Part shown: positions 7,569 to 12,139 of the stretch, one piece after another
Position numbering within the stretch: the first letter of the stretch is position 1
Layout of the letters: every line of letters begins with the position of its first letter
Source of the DNA: an uncultured Eubacterium sp.
GTDB taxonomy: Bacteria > Bacillota > Clostridia > Lachnospirales > Lachnospiraceae
Length of the DNA: 12,139 bases
Reading direction: 5' to 3'
Assembly (NCBI GenBank): GCA_904502145.1
Contig: CAJGDH010000032.1
Location: forward strand, 1-12,139
Position numbers and translations under genes: made by a program
Notes under the pieces: model-generated
What the model was told of the DNA's origin: nothing
The model's input: the letters and a program-made list of their open reading frames with translations, nothing else
Database searches by the model: none

Positions 7569-7614
7569 AAAAGAGTACAACAATCATGGGGATCCATGAT
7601 TGTTGTGCTCTTTT
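7569..7614 (-). terminator. Strong terminator of pta
   Basis: A 21-bp stem (7569-7589 with 7594-7614, one non-Watson-Crick position at 7576/7607) closed by a 4-base loop. On the minus strand it is followed by TTTTTTCTTTTC, a good U-tract, so it terminates pta transcription about 80 bases beyond the stop codon. On the plus strand only four T residues follow, so it is mainly directional. Confidence 0.9.
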
Positions 7615-7695
7615 GGCAAATCGTATTTAATCTTTAATTATAAGATAGCGTAAAGCGAAATGATACTCTCGGATCACTGTGGTCAGGACAGGTGA

Positions 7696-8751
7696 TTACT
7701 CGGCAAGGATCTTGTCCACAACAGCCTTAACGATCTCTTCGAGTTTCTTGACATCGATCTCTTCATCAACCGGTGCAGCCGGCTCAAGCGGGCAGCTGAA
7801 TGCAGCGGTAACAATGGACATATCGTATACTTCTTCCATGGTACATCCACGGCTCAGGTCATTGATCGGAGCATTCAGTCCCTGGAGGACAGGGCCTACT
7901 GCCTTGTAGCCGCCGAGACGGGAAGCGATCTTGTATCCGATGTTACCGGCATTGATATCCGGGAAGATAAATGTGTTGGCCTGACCTGCTACCGGGGAAC
8001 CGGGACACTTAACCTGTGCCACGTCCGGTGATACGGAAGCGTCAAACTGGATCTCGCCTTCAACCGCAAGATCGGGAGCGATCTCTTTGATCTTCTTTGT
8101 AGCATTGGCTACCTTTGTGACTGTAGGTCCTTTGCCTGATCCTAAAGTGGAGTAGGACAGCATGGCAACCTTGGGATCCATACCGAAGATCCTGGCTGTG
8201 TTTGCGGACTCAATGGCGATCTCAACAAGATCATCCTCAGTAGGATCAATATTGATGGCGCAGTCGCCCATGGCAAGCTTCTCATCCCCACGGACAAGAA
8301 TGAAGCAGGAGCTTACGATCTTGTTGCCGGGTTTTGTCTTGATCAGCTGCAGAGCCGGACGTACGGTATCTGCGGTAGAATAGGTAGCTCCGCCAAGCAG
8401 GCAGTCAGCTTTGCCCATCTTCACCAACATGGTTCCGAAATAATTGCTCTTGGAAAGAGCTGCCCGAACCTGCTCTTCGCTCATCTTACCCTTACGAAGA
8501 GTGATCATCTCCTGGACCATGGCATCGATATCTGCGTAATTTTCAGGATCGATGATCTCGCAAAGGCTGATATCAAAGCCAAATCCTTTGGCTGCTTCAT
8601 TAATCTCATCTTTATTGCCAAGAAGGATTACTTTCAGGATCCCATTGTGAGTAAGCTTGTCTGCCGCCTCCTGGATTCTCTTGTCAGAACCTTCTGTAAA
8701 TACAATCGTTCTGCCGTATTTCTTCAGTGTGTTGATCATTCCGCTAAGCAT
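7696..8751 (-). CDS. pta: Phosphate acetyltransferase
   Basis: The 351-residue enzyme interconverts acetyl-CoA plus phosphate and acetyl phosphate plus CoA in the cytoplasm; with acetate kinase it makes ATP from fermentation. It is a short, single-domain Pta (PF01515) without the N-terminal regulatory domain of the enterobacterial form. Typical segments are visible: VFTEGSDKRIQEAA (17-30), LLGGATYSTADTVRPAL (118-134), SCFIL, YSTLGSGKGP (200-209), FPDINAGNIGYKIA (263-276) and NDLSRG (297-302), in which Ser300-Arg301 correspond to active-site residues known in the family. GAGGAGG nine bases upstream supports the ATG at 8751; the longer frame to 8823 would start inside the -10 element and is rejected. 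Residues 321-351 form an extra tail: a Pro/Ala linker then an amphipathic helix (LEEIVKAVVDKILAE). No ackA is adjacent, unlike the common pta-ackA arrangement. It has its own promoter and terminator, so it is a single-gene unit. Confidence 0.96.
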   Translation of the reverse strand: MLSGMINTLKKYGRTIVFTEGSDKRIQEAADKLTHNGILKVILLGNKDEINEAAKGFGFDISLCEIIDPENYADIDAMVQEMITLRKGKMSEEQVRAALSKSNYFGTMLVKMGKADCLLGGATYSTADTVRPALQLIKTKPGNKIVSSCFILVRGDEKLAMGDCAINIDPTEDDLVEIAIESANTARIFGMDPKVAMLSYSTLGSGKGPTVTKVANATKKIKEIAPDLAVEGEIQFDASVSPDVAQVKCPGSPVAGQANTFIFPDINAGNIGYKIASRLGGYKAVGPVLQGLNAPINDLSRGCTMEEVYDMSIVTAAFSCPLEPAAPVDEEIDVKKLEEIVKAVVDKILAE

Positions 8752-8760
8752 TCTTAATAA

Positions 8761-8767
8761 CCTCCTC
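8761..8767 (-). promoter_or_regulatory. Ribosome binding site of pta
   Basis: GAGGAGG on the minus strand with nine bases to the ATG at 8751. It favours this start over the ATG four codons further in and over the longer frame starting at 8823. Confidence 0.85.
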
Positions 8768-8821
8768 GCTCTGCAGATCCACCTCCGGAACCGGACCAAA
8801 GGAAACCGGTCTGCATAATCC

Positions 8822-8850
8822 ATTATAATGATGACATAAAATAGTCACAA
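8822..8850 (-). promoter_or_regulatory. Sigma-A type promoter of pta
   Basis: Minus-strand TTGTGA (8850-8845) and TATAAT (8827-8822) separated by exactly 17 bases, a near-consensus vegetative promoter. The transcript would start near 8815, leaving a leader of about 65 bases before the pta ATG. The leader contains GC-rich short inverted arms (ACCGG at 8790-8794, CCGGT at 8806-8810) that might form a small hairpin ahead of the ribosome site. Confidence 0.8.
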
Positions 8851-8980
8851 TAATCTACTTATATAATAAATGCTGAACCTTACAAAAGCAATGGACGATT
8901 CATGGAATAATTTGTCTGTTTTTTCCTGAAGCGAATTAATCATTTGCACTACAAGGACAAAAAGTATACTTCCCAAAATG

Positions 8981-10642
8981 TCAGGGTTTCTTGGTCTTAT
9001 TCGTGTCCTGGGCCGGTTTTTCCGTGGTCTTTCCGGTCTCTTCCTTCTTCTTGGTGGTAGCTGCCGGAGCTTTCTTGGTCCCCTTGGCCACCCTGGCATC
9101 TTTCCTGCTGTAGGTACATTTATCTTCCTTCTGTTTGGAGATCTGATTACCTTTGCTGTCCACGATGATCCTGTAGGTCTGGACCACATATCCGTTATGA
9201 CCGGATTCGATCACTTTGGTCTTCCCGGCTTTCATGGAGCTGTCCTTCTCATACTTGACGCTGTAGGGGTTGGTCTTCAGGATATCCGCGACAAACTGTA
9301 CCTCATAGTCATCCAGTTTGGCTCCCCTGATCCTGCAGGTGAGGGCTCCGCCATCGTATTCAGCCACGATCTTCACCGGGTAGGTGGTGTTGTTCCTGAA
9401 GCGGAAATCCGGACCGTCCCAGGATACGGTGGCATCCATGCCAAGACCGATATAGGCGGATTCATAGGTGTGATTGTGGTGTTCCGTCACCTCCAGATTG
9501 GCAAGGACCACCGCCTTGTACAGGGTGGACGAAACCTGGCACACGCCCCCGCCCAGCTCCTGGACCGTCTTTCCGTCGGAGTAGGCCGGTGCTTTCTGAT
9601 AGCCTCTGTCGGAAGTCCTTTCACCTACGGCTTCATTGTAGGAGAATTCTTCCCCCGGCAGAAGGATCAGGCCGTTGATGGTTTTGGCGGCAAGCCTGAC
9701 ATTGGAGATACGGGCATAGGTCCCGCTGACGTAGGTGGTACATTTACCCACCGCCTCCTCAAAGAGATGTTTCTTGAGGTCTGTGGTATTGATGGCCGGT
9801 TTGTCTTTCACGATATCAATATCGACAACGTCCCCTTCCGCCGCGGCTTCAAGGGCAGTCTTGGCACCGTCCTTGTCAAAATCGATCCCGGTGACGGATT
9901 TGACGATCTTATATTTCTTTTTATCGGTGACCTTGAGGGTCGCTTCCTTCTTAACCTTATGGATCTCATCATAGATCACGTTGATATCCAGGGCATCAAC
10001 GGCGCCCTGGACCAGCGGAGCTTCGATCACTGTCTTGTAATCGTCAGCCTTGACCGCTTTGCCGATCTCTGTGACCAGGTCCTTGATATTTACCGAATAT
10101 CCCGTTTTACCCATGACAAATTCCAGTTTGTCATCTTTCAGTTCATAGGTGGTCTGCACGGTGGTATCCAGAGTGGAAAGGCCGGAGGTCTCCAGCTCTT
10201 TGTCCAGAGCTGCCTGATTGCGGACCTCAGGGTAATAGGTCATATTCTGCCCGAAAGCGAGAGCCTTAAGCCACTGGAAACCGCCCAGGAGGAAGTTCCG
10301 GTGCCCGTAATTGAAGGCGTTGGCCGCTGCCCCGGCATCGTTAAAAGAAAGGGAGGAGTACATGGGGATCGTGTAATCCTTGTCCAGGGCTTTAACCGTC
10401 AGCTTCGCGTTGGCATAGTCCTTCCTGAATGCTGTGGCAAGCCGCGTGGAGGCTTCCTGCTGCGAGATCCCTCCAAGGTCAACTCCGTTCATGGAAACGC
10501 CCTGAAGTACGGTATCCTTCGGAACCACGGCACAGCAGATGATATAGGCAATGCAAAGAACAAGGAGGACCGCCCCTGAGATCTTCAGTTTCAGCCGTCT
10601 GTTCTGTCTTTTTTCCTCTTTTCTCGCTACTCTTCTTCCCAT
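8981..10642 (-). CDS. VanW-domain protein with PG-binding domains, membrane anchored
   Basis: A 553-residue envelope protein. Residues 1-20 are basic and cytoplasmic, 21-40 form one membrane segment, and the rest is outside the cell. Residues about 75-190 and 200-290 look like two PG_binding_4-type repeats. The VanW domain (PF04294, about 300-435) is well conserved: LLPGEEFSYNEAVGERT (327-343), RGYQKAP, the GGGVCQVSSTLY signature (364-375) with Cys368, the HHNH group at 388-391, DATV (403-406) and DFRFRNNTTYP. Residues about 450-520 resemble a G5-type domain (KTKVIESGHNGYVVQTYR). The last 30 residues are Lys/Thr/Pro-rich and probably disordered. VanW was named from vancomycin-resistance clusters, but such chromosomal proteins are widespread and do not imply resistance. 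AGAGG five bases upstream supports the ATG at 10642. It lies between terminators or promoters of its neighbours; I see no convincing terminator of its own. Confidence 0.93.
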   Translation of the reverse strand: MGRRVARKEEKRQNRRLKLKISGAVLLVLCIAYIICCAVVPKDTVLQGVSMNGVDLGGISQQEASTRLATAFRKDYANAKLTVKALDKDYTIPMYSSLSFNDAGAAANAFNYGHRNFLLGGFQWLKALAFGQNMTYYPEVRNQAALDKELETSGLSTLDTTVQTTYELKDDKLEFVMGKTGYSVNIKDLVTEIGKAVKADDYKTVIEAPLVQGAVDALDINVIYDEIHKVKKEATLKVTDKKKYKIVKSVTGIDFDKDGAKTALEAAAEGDVVDIDIVKDKPAINTTDLKKHLFEEAVGKCTTYVSGTYARISNVRLAAKTINGLILLPGEEFSYNEAVGERTSDRGYQKAPAYSDGKTVQELGGGVCQVSSTLYKAVVLANLEVTEHHNHTYESAYIGLGMDATVSWDGPDFRFRNNTTYPVKIVAEYDGGALTCRIRGAKLDDYEVQFVADILKTNPYSVKYEKDSSMKAGKTKVIESGHNGYVVQTYRIIVDSKGNQISKQKEDKCTYSRKDARVAKGTKKAPAATTKKKEETGKTTEKPAQDTNKTKKP

Positions 10643-10742
10643 TTGAACCTCTTCTTCCTCTCTATCTGGTCAATGATCTTCACTCTTCCGAAAATCTCGG
10701 TCATGCTTTTTAATCCCTTATAGAATACCATAAACGAAAACG

Positions 10743-10786
10743 AAAAAAAAGCCCGATATGTAGCAGTTTAAAGCATATCAGGCTTT
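10743..10786 (-). terminator. Terminator of the GH13 gene, overlapping its stop codon
   Basis: A 13-bp stem with one U-G pair (10748-10760 with 10774-10786) and a 13-base loop, followed on the minus strand by eight T residues (10750-10743). The upstream arm includes the last codons and the TGA stop of the GH13 gene, so the terminator is partly inside the coding sequence. Confidence 0.88.
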
Positions 10787-12139
10787 CTCGTCGGCTTTCT
10801 TCGCTTTCAGCAGCAGAGCGCCGTTAGCAGGTACATTCAGTTTGAGGATACAGTGTTTAGTCTCATATACCGCCGGGGTCAGATCATACCCTTCAGCATC
10901 GGAGATCATCAGGCTTTCCAGGATCTCCTGGTCGGTCACCCCTGCCTCCCAGACATTCAGGGAGACATCCACCGGTTCAAAGCCTGCATTGATCACGACG
11001 ATGATCTTCTCATCATCGGTAAACCTTCCGTAACTGATGATGTTCCTGTCCCCCTTCAGAAGGATGAGAGACCCCTTCATCAGTGCCTCTTCCTCCTTGT
11101 GGATACGGATCATTTCTTTATGATACCTGATCAGGTCAAGATCTTCATGACCCCAGGGATAGGTTCTTCGGTTGTCGGGGTCGGTCCAGCCGGTCACCCC
11201 TGCTTCATCCCCATAATAGAGGGTGGGGGCTCCTGGCCAGGTCATCTGCATCATCACGGCAGCCCGCATGATCCCCATATGGAGATCTTTATCCGCCGCC
11301 TCAGGTCCCACTGAAGCGGTTCTTCCCACTGACAGGTTGGTCCTGGTCAGAAAGCGGGAATGATCATGGTTGGACAGTTCGTTCATGGCCGTGATCAGTG
11401 AAGGATACTGGAATCTGGACATATGGTAGACCATGGCATCATGGAAGGCCTGTTCATTTCCCAGAAGGTCGGACCGTTTCTCGTCACTGTGCTTCTCCAG
11501 TCCCGTCAGGAACCAGGTGATGGGTTCCATAAAAGCACTGTAATTCATGACGGTATCCCACTGGTCTCCCTGAAGCCAGTCGCCGCAGTCACCGTAGTGC
11601 TCCGCGAAAATAATGGCTTCCGGGTTGGCCTCTTTAACGACCTTTCTGAAATCCCTCCAGAAACGATGGTTCATCTCTGTGGACTGCCCCAGGTCAGCGG
11701 CTACATCGAGACGCCAGCCGTCACAGTTGTAAGGCGGGGAAACCCATTTCCTGCCGATCTCCAGGATGTAGGAGTACAGCTTGTCCGAACCTTCATAGTT
11801 GAGTTTGGGCAGGGTCTTATGCCCCCACCAGCCGTCATAATCCTGGTTGTAGGGCCAGCTCTCCTGGTCGTAGAACTGGAAGAAGCTTCGGTAGGGACTG
11901 TCCCCGGAGACAAAAGCTCCCTTCTCGTAGTCCTCCTCATGTTCATAGAGCCGTTCCGCGTCCATCCATTTGTTAAATGAACCACAATGGTTGAAGACCC
12001 CGTCAAGTACAACCTTCATACCGCGGCGGTGGATTTCCTCCACCACCTTGATGAAGAAAGCATTGCTGGCTTCCAGGTTTCTTTTATCGGTAACGCGGGA
12101 GATATATTTTGTAGCCTGAAGGTTATCCTCTGCCGTTTC
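10778..12139 (-). CDS. GH13 alpha-amylase-family glycoside hydrolase (5' truncated)
   Basis: The visible 453 residues are open to the right edge, so the true start lies outside; the GTG at 12046 is internal. The (beta/alpha)8 catalytic motifs of GH13 are all present in order: region I DGVFNH, region II GWRLDVAAD with the nucleophile Asp at 11705-11707, region III FAEHYGD with the acid/base Glu at 11600-11602, and region IV ELSNHDHSR with the stabilising Asp at 11363-11365. YYGDEAGVTGWTDPDNRRTYPW is typical of neopullulanase/cyclomaltodextrinase and alpha-glucosidase-like members. A C-terminal beta domain follows (about 10778-11080). There is no visible signal peptide because the N-terminus is missing, so location is unknown. 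It most likely hydrolyses alpha-1,4 (perhaps alpha-1,6) glucans or maltodextrins; exact subfamily is not decidable. Confidence 0.93.
   Translation of the reverse strand, partial: ETAEDNLQATKYISRVTDKRNLEASNAFFIKVVEEIHRRGMKVVLDGVFNHCGSFNKWMDAERLYEHEEDYEKGAFVSGDSPYRSFFQFYDQESWPYNQDYDGWWGHKTLPKLNYEGSDKLYSYILEIGRKWVSPPYNCDGWRLDVAADLGQSTEMNHRFWRDFRKVVKEANPEAIIFAEHYGDCGDWLQGDQWDTVMNYSAFMEPITWFLTGLEKHSDEKRSDLLGNEQAFHDAMVYHMSRFQYPSLITAMNELSNHDHSRFLTRTNLSVGRTASVGPEAADKDLHMGIMRAAVMMQMTWPGAPTLYYGDEAGVTGWTDPDNRRTYPWGHEDLDLIRYHKEMIRIHKEEEALMKGSLILLKGDRNIISYGRFTDDEKIIVVINAGFEPVDVSLNVWEAGVTDQEILESLMISDAEGYDLTPAVYETKHCILKLNVPANGALLLKAKKADEKA

Noticed and set aside
8752..8823. 24-codon N-terminal extension of pta to an ATG at 8823
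   Set aside because: It would begin within the -10 element, adds an Arg-rich stretch foreign to Pta, and a strong ribosome site precedes the internal ATG at 8751.
8962..8971. AAGTATACTT palindrome just downstream of the VanW-type gene as its terminator
   Set aside because: The stem is short, AT-only at its centre with no loop, and no proper U-tract follows; it cannot be called a terminator.
8978..10579. 533-codon plus-strand frame opposite the VanW-domain gene
   Set aside because: Shadow of a clear VanW gene; composition (Gly/Phe/Asp/Ile pattern) is that of an antisense translation.

Overview
The window looks like a chromosomal segment from a Gram-positive anaerobe of the class Clostridia, most likely Lachnospiraceae or a close relative. 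This rests on AGGAGG-type ribosome binding sites, TATAAT promoters, U-tract terminators and the gene families present (XpaC/YaaN-type pair, VanW/PG-binding protein, SH3b-NlpC/P60 peptidase, GH13 amylase, Pta). It is an inference from gene content, not a phylogenetic result. I see no rRNA, tRNA, CRISPR array, insertion sequence, phage gene or attachment site.

Layout: the left third reads rightwards. It holds the 3' part of a CNNM/CorC-type membrane protein with CBS domains (cut by the left edge), then a 931-residue protein with a C-terminal McrB-like but motif-degenerate AAA+ domain, then a secreted SH3b-SH3b-NlpC/P60 cell-wall peptidase behind its own AT-rich leader. A bidirectional terminator at 4890-4919 separates this from the right two thirds, which all read leftwards. 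In transcription order these are a GH13 alpha-amylase-family enzyme (cut by the right edge), a VanW-domain cell-wall protein, phosphate acetyltransferase (pta), an XpaC-domain membrane protein and a TelA/YaaN protein. Clear terminators follow GH13 and pta, and pta has a good promoter of its own. xpaC and telA are separated by only about 60 bases and are probably one operon.

How the genes may work together: several products act at the envelope (CorC-like, NlpC/P60, VanW, XpaC). The TelA-XpaC pair is a conserved stress-associated module known from Bacillus (xpaC-yaaN). Pta and GH13 are central and carbohydrate metabolism genes and look like independent units. The least ordinary items are the large protein whose McrB-like ATPase domain has lost or changed every key catalytic motif, an XpaC protein that inserts two membrane segments and a winged-helix-like domain ahead of the XpaC domain, the leader of xpaC (inverted repeat plus a coupled 17-codon reading frame), and a Pta with a C-terminal amphipathic helix on a Pro/Ala linker that resembles a microcompartment encapsulation peptide. 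No intergenic stretch exceeds 300 bases.
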